A stretch of DNA of 64,000 bases. It comes from Bacteroidota bacterium. GTDB lineage: Bacteria; Bacteroidota; Bacteroidia; AKYH767-A; 2013-40CM-41-45. The stretch spans positions 1 to 64,000 of the forward strand of contig JADKKE010000007.1 of NCBI GenBank assembly GCA_016720655.1. Direction: 5' to 3'. The translations under genes were made by a program, and so were the position numbers. Shown here in pieces: positions 46,887 through 55,046 of this stretch. The notes under the pieces are model-generated. The model searched no databases and was not told the origin of the DNA. It was given only the letters and a program-made list of their open reading frames with translations. Numbering within the stretch: the first letter of the stretch is position 1; each line of letters begins with the position of its first letter.

Positions 46887-47954
46887 TTATTTGTGTTTGT
46901 AAATATCCAATTTGAGAGAGAAAACGTTTGATTTCAAATACTCTTGTCCAATATTCGTCAAAGCATAATCAATGGTTAGTTTACCCAAACGAAGTCCGAG
47001 TCCCATGTTGGGTTGAACAATAGTGGTACTTGTGCCATCAAATTCTTTTACGCTTTGTATGTTCTGGATACCACCCCGAAGAAAAACAAAATTGGAATAA
47101 CCGATCTCAAGACCAAAATGAGGATCTACACTGACAGGATTAGAACTGATCAATACGTTTCGTTGTCCGTCAAAGGTCATATCAGCATCCAGCTCAATAC
47201 GTCCGGATATTTTTTTACTAAATTCGTATTTGTAACCAATGCCAAGAATTAATTTCGGTAAGGTTATTTCAGTTGTATTCTTTGGGATTTCATTTCCTGT
47301 TTTGCTATAGGTTTCTTCCAAAAGATCGGTGTTGTAACTCCATGCATTGTAGGTGGAAGTAACGTCTTTTGCCATGAGACCGAATTCCCAGCCATTGCTG
47401 TGAAATTGTGCACCAAGATCAAATCCAAACCCCCATGCTTTACCAAAATCTCCTGCTTTCCGATGAATGATTTTAGCATTCCCCCCAAATCGCAATCCTG
47501 CGATTCTGGAAATTTTAGCATAACTGAAAACAAATGCATAGTCTGCAATTGAAAAGGATTTGATCTTGGAATAATCAATGACTCCGGAAGCATCTATCAG
47601 ATCCAGAGTATTCGGAATGTCATCGGTTCCAAAACGGATAATTGAAAATCCAATCGTCCGGGCTGAATCGATCTTTGTTGCCAGAGTTGCATAGTCGAAT
47701 TTTGAAATCCCGGCAAATAACTCAGCATGCATTGCTGCAATCTGAAGATTCCCCTCAATTCCTGTTAAACCGGCAGGATTCCACACAGCAGAAGTGGCAT
47801 CGTCTACACCGGCAACCACAGCTCCCGAAAGTCCCATGGGTCGGCCTCCAACACCAATAGATAAAAATTCGTTGCTGTACTTGGGTGTCTGTGCCAGAAC
47901 CAAAGAAGAAACCAAAACAAGTGAAAGGCTGAGTAGAGATTTTTTGAATTGCAT
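46887..47954 (-). CDS. porV2: PorV-like outer-membrane protein (PorV2)
   Basis: A 355-residue barrel of the PorV/FadL-like family. Signal peptide (LLSLSLVLVSSLVLAQ), then the typical N-terminal FLSIGVGGRPMGLSGAVVAGVDDATSAVWNPAGL, and amphipathic strands to KLDIYK at the C-terminus. PorV delivers T9SS cargo from the translocon to the sortase PorU. Here it lies directly upstream of a PorU2-type sortase on the same strand, so the pair is probably one attachment complex. Confidence 0.85.
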   Translation of the reverse strand: MQFKKSLLSLSLVLVSSLVLAQTPKYSNEFLSIGVGGRPMGLSGAVVAGVDDATSAVWNPAGLTGIEGNLQIAAMHAELFAGISKFDYATLATKIDSARTIGFSIIRFGTDDIPNTLDLIDASGVIDYSKIKSFSIADYAFVFSYAKISRIAGLRFGGNAKIIHRKAGDFGKAWGFGFDLGAQFHSNGWEFGLMAKDVTSTYNAWSYNTDLLEETYSKTGNEIPKNTTEITLPKLILGIGYKYEFSKKISGRIELDADMTFDGQRNVLISSNPVSVDPHFGLEIGYSNFVFLRGGIQNIQSVKEFDGTSTTIVQPNMGLGLRLGKLTIDYALTNIGQEYLKSNVFSLKLDIYKHK

Positions 47955-48233
47955 ACAGGAGTCAAATTAGGATACCAAACGAAACGCTTTGGACCTGCTT
48001 TTATTGTTCGTTTTGCTTAATGTAAAATTACCATATTCAGGTGAATACATGTTTGTCACATTACGTGAACGGCTCCATTTTAGCCGTGAATAGTTATACC
48101 TGAAACAAGGACAAAAGATACAGGAAAGCAGAGTGAAAATGGATCCTTTCTGACACTGAAAATCGATTTGTTACCAACATTGATTTCCTTGGAAATGTTT
48201 GAAAAGCCAAAGGAAAAACTAATTTTGAGCCTG

Positions 48234-48959
48234 ATGAGTTTTGTACGCCGGCAAATCCCCAATTTCATTACTTGCCTCAACCTTCTTTGTGGATGTATTG
48301 CCACTGTTATGGTTTTTCGCAATCATCTGGATTGGGCAGCTTACCTCGTTTTTATCGCAGCTTTCTTTGATTTGATTGATGGAATGGCCGCAAGGGCACT
48401 TCATGTTTCTTCACCTATTGGAAAAGAACTGGACTCACTTGCAGATGTAATTAGCTTCGGATTTGTGCCTGGGGTAATTATGTTTAAGTTATTGCAAATG
48501 TCAGCTTTAAGTGAATTTATTGAATCAAATACTTTAAGACAAATTGTCCAATTTTTTCCATTCGTCATTGCTGTATTTTCTGCACTCAGACTTGCAAATT
48601 TTAACATCGATACGCGTCAGTCTGACTCTTTTATTGGCCTGCCAACTCCGGCGAACACGCTTCTGATTGTTTCATTTCCCCTGATGCTTTCACAGGATTA
48701 TACACGTTTTAGTCCGATAGTTCTGAATCCTTATTTCATACTCATTGTCTCTGGAATTATGTCCTGGCTTTTGGTGGCTGAAATTCCCTTATTTTCCTTA
48801 AAGTTTAAAAGCTTCAAACTGAAAGACAACCTCTTTCAATACATATTACTTTTGCTTGCAGTTGTATTGCTTCCAGTATTTTTATTTGCAGCAATTCCGA
48901 TTATAATTTTCTCTTATGTACTTTTGTCCATTATTCAAAACAAGACGAGAAAACAATAA
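48234..48959 (+). CDS. pssA: CDP-diacylglycerol-serine O-phosphatidyltransferase
   Basis: About 241 residues from ATG 48234 (the frame is open from a TTG at 48168, but SFVRRQIPNFITCLNLLCG is the usual N-terminus). The CDP-alcohol phosphotransferase signature DLIDGMAARALHVSSPIGKE with the following LDSLAD is complete. Several membrane segments. It makes phosphatidylserine, the precursor of phosphatidylethanolamine, at the inner membrane. It is followed after 11 bp by purS, probably one transcript. Confidence 0.9.
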   Translation: MSFVRRQIPNFITCLNLLCGCIATVMVFRNHLDWAAYLVFIAAFFDLIDGMAARALHVSSPIGKELDSLADVISFGFVPGVIMFKLLQMSALSEFIESNTLRQIVQFFPFVIAVFSALRLANFNIDTRQSDSFIGLPTPANTLLIVSFPLMLSQDYTRFSPIVLNPYFILIVSGIMSWLLVAEIPLFSLKFKSFKLKDNLFQYILLLLAVVLLPVFLFAAIPIIIFSYVLLSIIQNKTRKQ

Positions 48960-48970
48960 TATCCTGTTCT

Positions 48971-49225
48971 ATGAAATATACTGCTGAAATAGATGTAATG
49001 CCTTTGAAAGCCCTTTTGGATCCGCAAGGAAAGGCAGTTGGCCATGGCCTCACAAACATGGGTTTGAATAAGATCGAAAATGTAAGAATAGGGAAACATA
49101 TCACTCTTGAAATCGAAGCCGGGAACCGCGACGAGGCACAAGCAAAAGTTGATGAAGCTTGCAAAAAGTTACTTTCAAATCCAATTATGGAGTCCTACAA
49201 TTTCGAATTGCAGGAAGTAAAATAA
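48971..49225 (+). CDS. purS: Phosphoribosylformylglycinamidine synthase subunit PurS
   Basis: An 84-residue protein with the PurS pattern: YTAEIDVMPLKALLDPQGKAV, HGLTNMGLNKIENVRIGKHI, and a second alpha-beta unit ending NFELQE. PurS bridges PurQ and PurL in the three-part FGAM synthase of purine synthesis. PurQ and PurL are not in this window. Its position behind pssA is unusual but compact. Confidence 0.92.
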   Translation: MKYTAEIDVMPLKALLDPQGKAVGHGLTNMGLNKIENVRIGKHITLEIEAGNRDEAQAKVDEACKKLLSNPIMESYNFELQEVK

Positions 49226-49239
49226 AATTCAAAAAGATT

Positions 49240-49285
49240 CCGATTTCGTTGATCAATCTCCATTTTCTCTTCAAGTGGAAATCGG
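49240..49285. terminator. Weak possible terminator between purS and lptB
   Basis: CCGATTTC (49240-49247) pairs with GAAATCGG (49278-49285) across a 30-nt loop and is followed by GTTTTATTTT. The short stem and long loop make it doubtful. Confidence 0.35.
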
Positions 49286-49288
49286 GTT

Positions 49289-50014
49289 TTATTTTCTTAA
49301 CTCGAAATTTTGTCCGAGATACACTTTTCTAACCTGCTCATCAGCGGCAAGTTCTTCTGCAGTTCCTGCTTTCAATATTCTTCCTTCGAACAAAAGATAG
49401 GCCCTGTCTGTAATTGTCAGCGTTTCATGAACATTATGATCGGTGATGAGTACTCCGATATTCCGATGCTTGAGTAAGGATACAATACCTTGAATGTCCT
49501 CTACGGCAATGGGATCGACACCTGCAAAAGGTTCATCCAGCAATATAAATTTCGGGTCTACTGCCAGAGCCCGCGCAATTTCTGTTCTTCTTCTTTCCCC
49601 GCCTGACAAAAGGTCTCCACGGTTTTTACGAATTCTATTGAGACCGAATTCCTGTAAAAGAGATTCAAGTTTTTCACTTTGTTCAGCTTTACTCAATTTT
49701 GTCATTTCCAGCACAGCCTTGATATTGTCTTCCACACTGAGTTTACGAAAAACAGAGGCTTCCTGAGCCAGATAACCAATACCAAGCTTGGACCGTTTGT
49801 ACATAGGAAGATCAGTAATGTCCTGATCATCGAGATAAATCTTGCCTTCATTCGGTTTAATCAGACCCACAATCATGTAAAATGATGTGGTTTTACCGGC
49901 TCCATTCGGTCCTAACAAACCGACGATTTCACCTTGCCTCACGTCAATCGAAACATGGTCGACCACAGTCCTCTGTTTGTAACGTTTAATCAGGTTTTCT
50001 GAGCGTAATAACAT
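49289..50014 (-). CDS. lptB: LPS export ABC transporter ATPase LptB
   Basis: About 241 residues from ATG 50014 (an earlier ATG at 50044 is possible). Walker A GPNGAGKTT, Q loop region GYLAQEASVFRKL, signature LSGGERRRTEIARAL, Walker B FILLDEPFAGVDP and the H loop LITDHNVHETL are all present and have the LptB-specific wording. It powers LPS transport to the outer membrane with LptFG. It ends a minus-strand series with DUF5686, AhpD-like, TatC and KdsD genes, so an envelope-related transcript is likely. Confidence 0.93.
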   Translation of the reverse strand: MLLRSENLIKRYKQRTVVDHVSIDVRQGEIVGLLGPNGAGKTTSFYMIVGLIKPNEGKIYLDDQDITDLPMYKRSKLGIGYLAQEASVFRKLSVEDNIKAVLEMTKLSKAEQSEKLESLLQEFGLNRIRKNRGDLLSGGERRRTEIARALAVDPKFILLDEPFAGVDPIAVEDIQGIVSLLKHRNIGVLITDHNVHETLTITDRAYLLFEGRILKAGTAEELAADEQVRKVYLGQNFELRK

Positions 50015-50129
50015 GTTTTTCGTGGGTAAATGGAGATCTGGCAATTCGAAAGTTCAGAATTTGATTCCGAAAGAATTTGTGAGTTTTGTATTTTCTGCAA
50101 AGATGATCAATCCCTCGTATCCAACAAAA

Positions 50130-52610
50130 TCAGAAGGAAAGAGAAACCGTTCCGAGGATCGCAACTTTTGAAATGCCAGGGTGATCCAGATAGGACAAAC
50201 GCCAGATATTGTCGATGCGAAGTACTTTGAAAATATTCTCAATACCCACCCCGAATTCTGCATAGGGTTTTCTCTCCAAATTGTAAAAAACATCAGGGTT
50301 GGAAAGTAATTGACGGTTTTTCGATGACAACTGACCAATGACTGCACTGAAGGTGGCAACTTCTCTCCATTTTAGTTTTCGCAAAGCAGGGATCCTGTCT
50401 AACAAAATGCCTCCGAAATGTTGCTCTGCTTTGAAGCTTACATATTCGTCACTCACAAATTCATAGAAATTCATGAGGTTGAAGGCAGCTTTATCATATA
50501 CAAAAGAATTGTTTCCGGGATGGATAAACAGCAATGGGTAAGGAAGTGCCTGAAATATTTTTGCTGCTTCTATGCTGTAACTAAGGATTCCAAAATTACC
50601 GAGATAAAGATTGTCATCAAGTTTAAAACGCAACTTATCATAGATAAATGTACTATAGATTACATCTTTCAGTCCGTGTGAATATTGTAAATGTACCACG
50701 GGAAATCTTGTTCCCAGAGATACTCTGTCTACTTTGCCACTGACAAATCGTTCTTTGTAGGCAAAACGCAAATAGAAACTCAGTTCTGAATTATTGATTT
50801 TGTTGGATGAATCTGTTTTTGCATCATTGAGATAATACGTAAAATCCAATGAGCCGAGTGGATTGTATTCACTGTGTGTGAAAGTGATGCGATTGCTGAA
50901 TCCTTCCAGCCACTCGTTTTCCAGGTAAATTTTTCCCTGTGTTATGTCATTCAGTTTATTGCTTTTTTCTCTTCGTAAAACAGTGGCGAAAAAGTTATCA
51001 TCGGCAAATGCATTCGGACTTTTCCCCAGTTGTTCAACATCTTGTTTGAATTCTCCACCAAGAATGACACGTGGTTTTTTGCTGATGAAATAACGGGCTG
51101 TACCACCGTATTTGAAACGCTGATCTTTTGTACCGTAGGCACCGTAACCATCCAGGACCAGCCATTCACTGAACTTGTTGCTCGTTTGTCCGCCGAAACG
51201 CAGGCGTATTCCTTCCACTGAATTTGAACTTACAAAAGTGTATACCGGTCCGATCTCCACCAGGCCGACTCCTTTGTAACCAGTTGCAAAAATTTTAACA
51301 AGATCCGCCCAGCGTTTGTAGGCAGGAATCGTCTTGATGGTATCGATCATCGCATAAATCGCACGCTCATTTTTTGTCAATCGTTCTCCTCTGGTAGAAT
51401 CCCAATACGCCATCGTTTGCTTTTTCGCGCTTTCCAGAAGATCTACTTCTGAGCCTTTGAAAAACGCTGCATCCTTCGGCTGGTTCAATAAAAATTTACT
51501 GTAATAAGTCGTCTTCCTGCCAATGAATCCTGTTGTCTGCTTCGATTTCGTTTCTGTGGGAGCAAGATTGACAACCAGCACTTCTTTAGAAAGCATCCAG
51601 TGCTCGTGATTGATGTATTCGTATTCGTGCACCAAAGCAAGATCTTCCACATAATTAATATTCGCGTCGCTGGCAATACGCATATTAATTCTACGAATGG
51701 CAAATGAAGAATCAGACACCCACATTTCTCCGTTAAAAGTGAGCTCCTGTTTCCGTCTTGGATGAAAAGTAATTTTGTAACACCAGTTATTTCCGATGAA
51801 TGCACTGTCCATCAAAGAATACTTGTAATACAATGTAGATAAACCTGCGATCGGACTTACAAAGCCTTTTTGAAACAGATAGATATAGTTGTCGTAAATA
51901 TTAATGTTGGAATACAAATCACCGAGATATTGAGATACAGTCTCATTTTCCACTCCGGCAATTTTACTTGCTTTAATTACTTCTTTCCGCAGTGTGGGAT
52001 CGGATCGAAAATAGACATCTGAAACTGTTTCAATCAGGAAAACGGGGAGATAGGGTGTTTGGTTAGATACAGATGAATCCATATTGTCGAAGATGAACTG
52101 AAAAGGCTTAAAGATTCTCTTCCTTTTGAATTTATCAGTAATATTATTGATATCAAATTCAAGTTTGTTATAGGATTCATATTGGAATGCCTGCAATTCA
52201 CTCCGGTCATTTTTAGGTTTGTTCTCAATAATTTTTTTCAAAATAATCAGTGCCGGATTTTCTCCTGCTTTGATGACAACTTCCGGTAAATCAAATTTAT
52301 TCGCCCGAAGAGCAATGTTAATCTCTTGCGTTTTGTGTCTTTGCACATGCATGGTGGTCGACAAATATCCGATGAATGAGATCCGGATACTGTCCACCAC
52401 ATCCATGGTTTCAAGACTGAACTTTCCATCCATGTCAGTGTTCTTGCCTACTGATGTTCCGATAAAAAGTACGCTCGCAAACGGAATCGGTTCATTCGTG
52501 AGCGGGTCGTAAACACGGCCATTCACTCTGGTTACCTGTCCCTGGCTGTGCAAGGCAGATGTGCAGAGAAAAATAAAAGAGAAAAAAAAGAGGAGGGCGT
52601 TTCTTTGCAT
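50130..52610 (-). CDS. DUF5686 outer-membrane protein with carboxypeptidase-regulatory domain
   Basis: An 826-residue protein: signal peptide (FFFSFIFLCTSALHSQ), a CarboxypepD-reg-like domain (TRVNGRVYDPLTNEPIPFASVLF to IGYLSTTMHV), then the DUF5686 body with regular beta strands to the C-terminal GTVSLSF. That architecture is common in Bacteroidota; the function is not known, but a surface barrel is likely. It lies in the KdsD-TatC-LptB transcript unit, 39 bp after the AhpD-like gene. Confidence 0.85.
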   Translation of the reverse strand: MQRNALLFFFSFIFLCTSALHSQGQVTRVNGRVYDPLTNEPIPFASVLFIGTSVGKNTDMDGKFSLETMDVVDSIRISFIGYLSTTMHVQRHKTQEINIALRANKFDLPEVVIKAGENPALIILKKIIENKPKNDRSELQAFQYESYNKLEFDINNITDKFKRKRIFKPFQFIFDNMDSSVSNQTPYLPVFLIETVSDVYFRSDPTLRKEVIKASKIAGVENETVSQYLGDLYSNINIYDNYIYLFQKGFVSPIAGLSTLYYKYSLMDSAFIGNNWCYKITFHPRRKQELTFNGEMWVSDSSFAIRRINMRIASDANINYVEDLALVHEYEYINHEHWMLSKEVLVVNLAPTETKSKQTTGFIGRKTTYYSKFLLNQPKDAAFFKGSEVDLLESAKKQTMAYWDSTRGERLTKNERAIYAMIDTIKTIPAYKRWADLVKIFATGYKGVGLVEIGPVYTFVSSNSVEGIRLRFGGQTSNKFSEWLVLDGYGAYGTKDQRFKYGGTARYFISKKPRVILGGEFKQDVEQLGKSPNAFADDNFFATVLRREKSNKLNDITQGKIYLENEWLEGFSNRITFTHSEYNPLGSLDFTYYLNDAKTDSSNKINNSELSFYLRFAYKERFVSGKVDRVSLGTRFPVVHLQYSHGLKDVIYSTFIYDKLRFKLDDNLYLGNFGILSYSIEAAKIFQALPYPLLFIHPGNNSFVYDKAAFNLMNFYEFVSDEYVSFKAEQHFGGILLDRIPALRKLKWREVATFSAVIGQLSSKNRQLLSNPDVFYNLERKPYAEFGVGIENIFKVLRIDNIWRLSYLDHPGISKVAILGTVSLSF

Positions 52611-52649
52611 ATACCAAATTGCCGGTTAAAATCCGGTTGTCCGGGGTGT

Positions 52650-52994
52650 TTATCCTGCATGTAATTCATCCCAGAATTCAACTGCGCGCCGGAGATGTGG
52701 AATGACAATAGTGCCACCCACAATATTCGCAACGGCAAACACTTCGAAAATTTCTTCTGTTGTCACACCGGCTTCCTTGCATTGGCCGAGATGATACTTG
52801 ATACAATCATCGCAACGCAAAACCATAGACGCGACAAGTCCGAGCAACTCCTTTGTCTTTACAGACAATGCACCCGGAGCATATGTATTGGTATCGAGAT
52901 TGAAGAGTCTTTTGATCACCAGATTGTCGGCACCAAGGATGCGTTCATTCATTCTGGATCTATACGCATTAAATTCATCGACAACTTTGTGCAT
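52650..52994 (-). CDS. AhpD-like carboxymuconolactone decarboxylase family protein
   Basis: A 114-residue all-helical protein with the CxxC redox pair and downstream His of the AhpD type (MVLRCDDCIKYHLGQC). The wider family includes carboxymuconolactone decarboxylases and peroxidatic AhpD disulfide reductases. The CxxC...H layout favours redox activity. Begins 6 bp after the tatC stop. Cytoplasmic. Confidence 0.85.
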   Translation of the reverse strand: MHKVVDEFNAYRSRMNERILGADNLVIKRLFNLDTNTYAPGALSVKTKELLGLVASMVLRCDDCIKYHLGQCKEAGVTTEEIFEVFAVANIVGGTIVIPHLRRAVEFWDELHAG

Positions 52995-53000
52995 GGCTCG

Positions 53001-53843
53001 TTAGTTTTCTGACTTTAGTTTTCCACGAATAACATAGGCACTCACAAATATACTGATCTCGTATAAGAAATAGAGAGGCAGCGCAACCATGATGAGAGTT
53101 GTAGCATCTGAAGTTGGAGTAATAACTGCTGCAACTACCAGAATCACAACAACAGCATGTCTTCTGTATGTTCTCATGAAACCGGGAGTGAGTACTCCAA
53201 TCTGTGTCATGAAGTAAACAACAATTGGCAATTCAAAAACCATCCCGGTAATCAGTGTCATTGTTGTGACTGTTGATATAAAGGAATCGAGGGTGATGGT
53301 GTTTTTTACTTCAACACTCACCTGGTAATTTCCCAGGAAATTTACGGTCATCGGAGTAATGATGTAGTAGCCGAATGCAACTCCAAAAAGAAACAGAAAG
53401 GATGTGTAGAAGACAATTCCGGTCGCATACTTGCGTTCCTTTTCATGCAATGCTGGTTTGATAAATCTCCACAATTCCCAAACCACATAGGGGAAACCGC
53501 AGATTAACCCTGCAATGAACGCAACCCACATGTGTGTCGTAAACTGAGCTGAAATATCAGTGCTAATCAGAATGAAAGGACTTGTTGTAATACAAAGATC
53601 TTCACCGAGATTGAGCTTTTCAGAAAGCTGACAGAGAATTTTGTAAGTAATAAAATTTGGGTTTTTGGGTGCAAGCAAGACACCATCGAACAAAAATTCT
53701 TTAAAAAAGAAAAGAATGATGGCCAGTGACATGACCACGACTACTGCCCGGAATAAATGCCAACGGAGTGCTTCAAGATGACCCAAAAAGGACATCTCCC
53801 CACTTGCACTGTTCCCGGTTTTTAAGAAATTGAAAATCGCCAT
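53001..53843 (-). CDS. tatC: Twin-arginine translocase subunit TatC
   Basis: A 280-residue inner-membrane protein with the TatC N-terminus (MSFLGHLEALRWHLFRAVVV), TTHMWVAFIAGLICGFPYVVWELWRFIKPALHEKE, and six hydrophobic spans. It carries the twin-arginine signal receptor function of the Tat pathway for folded proteins. A longer first periplasmic loop is present, as in other Bacteroidota. No tatA gene is adjacent. Confidence 0.93.
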   Translation of the reverse strand: MAIFNFLKTGNSASGEMSFLGHLEALRWHLFRAVVVVMSLAIILFFFKEFLFDGVLLAPKNPNFITYKILCQLSEKLNLGEDLCITTSPFILISTDISAQFTTHMWVAFIAGLICGFPYVVWELWRFIKPALHEKERKYATGIVFYTSFLFLFGVAFGYYIITPMTVNFLGNYQVSVEVKNTITLDSFISTVTTMTLITGMVFELPIVVYFMTQIGVLTPGFMRTYRRHAVVVILVVAAVITPTSDATTLIMVALPLYFLYEISIFVSAYVIRGKLKSEN

Positions 53844-53944
53844 TTGGGCGGTAAAGATAGCTTTTTGAAATTGCCAGAATGATTCCCTGATTATTGAATT
53901 CTACAAATAAAATTCATGAATGTTAATAGTTTCAGCGCTCAAGG

Positions 53945-54937
53945 CTACAGAATTCCTTCTTTCACAAGATCATGCAAATGAACCATACCAACATATCTTC
54001 CTTTGTCAGTGAAAATGAGCTGTGAAATGTTGTATTGCTTCATCAGGATCAGTGCATCAATTGCCATGGTGTCTTTCTCCACAGTTTTTGGACTTGGACT
54101 CATGATATCATTCGCTGTTCTGTTCTCTATTGATTTTCCTGTCAGTAACATGCGTCGTAAATCTCCATCGGTGATGATCCCTGTTAATTTGTTTTTTATC
54201 ACAACAGCCGCTGCACCCAGTCTTTTCGAAGATATTTCTACAATCACCTTTTTCAAATCATCATCAGGAGAAACCTGGGGTTTTTCGTTGTGCGGATAAA
54301 TATCTTTGACCTTCAGATAAAGTTTTTTTCCCAAAGCGCCTCCCGGATGATACTTCGCAAAATCTTTACTGGTAAAGCCTTTCACGTCAAGCAGACACAC
54401 AGCAAGTGCATCTCCCATAGCCAGTTGCGCTGTCGAGCTGCTGGTGGGGGCAAGGTTGTTTGGACACGCCTCCTGAGCAACATAGGTATTCAGTGTCAAA
54501 TCACAGCTCACTCCAAGAAAGGAATCCGGATTGCCTACAATGGCAATGAGCTTGTTGCCCCATGATTTTAACAGTGGAACCAGAATTTTAATTTCCGGTG
54601 TATCACCACTCTTAGAAATGCAAATTATCACATCGTCCTTCTGAATAATTCCCAAATCTCCATGTATTGCATCCGCAGCATGCATAAAAATTGACGGAGT
54701 ACCTGTAGAATTGAAGGTAGCGACGATTTTTTGTCCGATAATAGCACTCTTTCCGATGCCGGTTACGACGACTCTTCCCTTGCTTTTTTGTATGAGCTGA
54801 ACACTTTTCACGAAACTTTCATCAATAAATGATTTCAGATTTCTGATTGCTTCTGACTCTATATCAAGCGTTTTGAGGGCTAATTTTTTTATTTGTTGGG
54901 GTGTTTTCAAGGGTCTGAAAATTTTTTCAATGTACAT
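53945..54937 (-). CDS. kdsD: Arabinose-5-phosphate isomerase (KpsF/GutQ/KdsD)
   Basis: 330 residues from ATG 54937, preferred over 55009 because length and start then fit the family (about 328). The SIS domain holds GRVVVTGIGKSAIIGQKI, CISKSGDTPEI and LAPTSSSTAQLAMGDALA. Two CBS repeats follow (from about 205). It converts ribulose-5-phosphate to arabinose-5-phosphate for Kdo, hence LPS. It begins the minus-strand envelope unit and is divergent from recQ. Confidence 0.92.
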   Translation of the reverse strand: MYIEKIFRPLKTPQQIKKLALKTLDIESEAIRNLKSFIDESFVKSVQLIQKSKGRVVVTGIGKSAIIGQKIVATFNSTGTPSIFMHAADAIHGDLGIIQKDDVIICISKSGDTPEIKILVPLLKSWGNKLIAIVGNPDSFLGVSCDLTLNTYVAQEACPNNLAPTSSSTAQLAMGDALAVCLLDVKGFTSKDFAKYHPGGALGKKLYLKVKDIYPHNEKPQVSPDDDLKKVIVEISSKRLGAAAVVIKNKLTGIITDGDLRRMLLTGKSIENRTANDIMSPSPKTVEKDTMAIDALILMKQYNISQLIFTDKGRYVGMVHLHDLVKEGIL

Positions 54938-54960
54938 CCGTTTTTCACTATGTATTTCGG

Positions 54961-54968
54961 CAAAATTA
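54961..54968 (-). promoter_or_regulatory. Possible -7 box of kdsD
   Basis: The minus strand reads TAATTTTG, an exact TAnnTTTG match, 23 nt upstream of ATG 54937. No good TTTG -33 box is seen, so weak. It supports the shorter kdsD start because it would lie inside the longer version. Confidence 0.35.
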
Positions 54969-55046
54969 TTTAATTTTAGTTCCGAAACGTTTTTGGGAAC
55001 AAATCCCATATATTTATTATAATTTCATTAAAATCAGAACGATACA

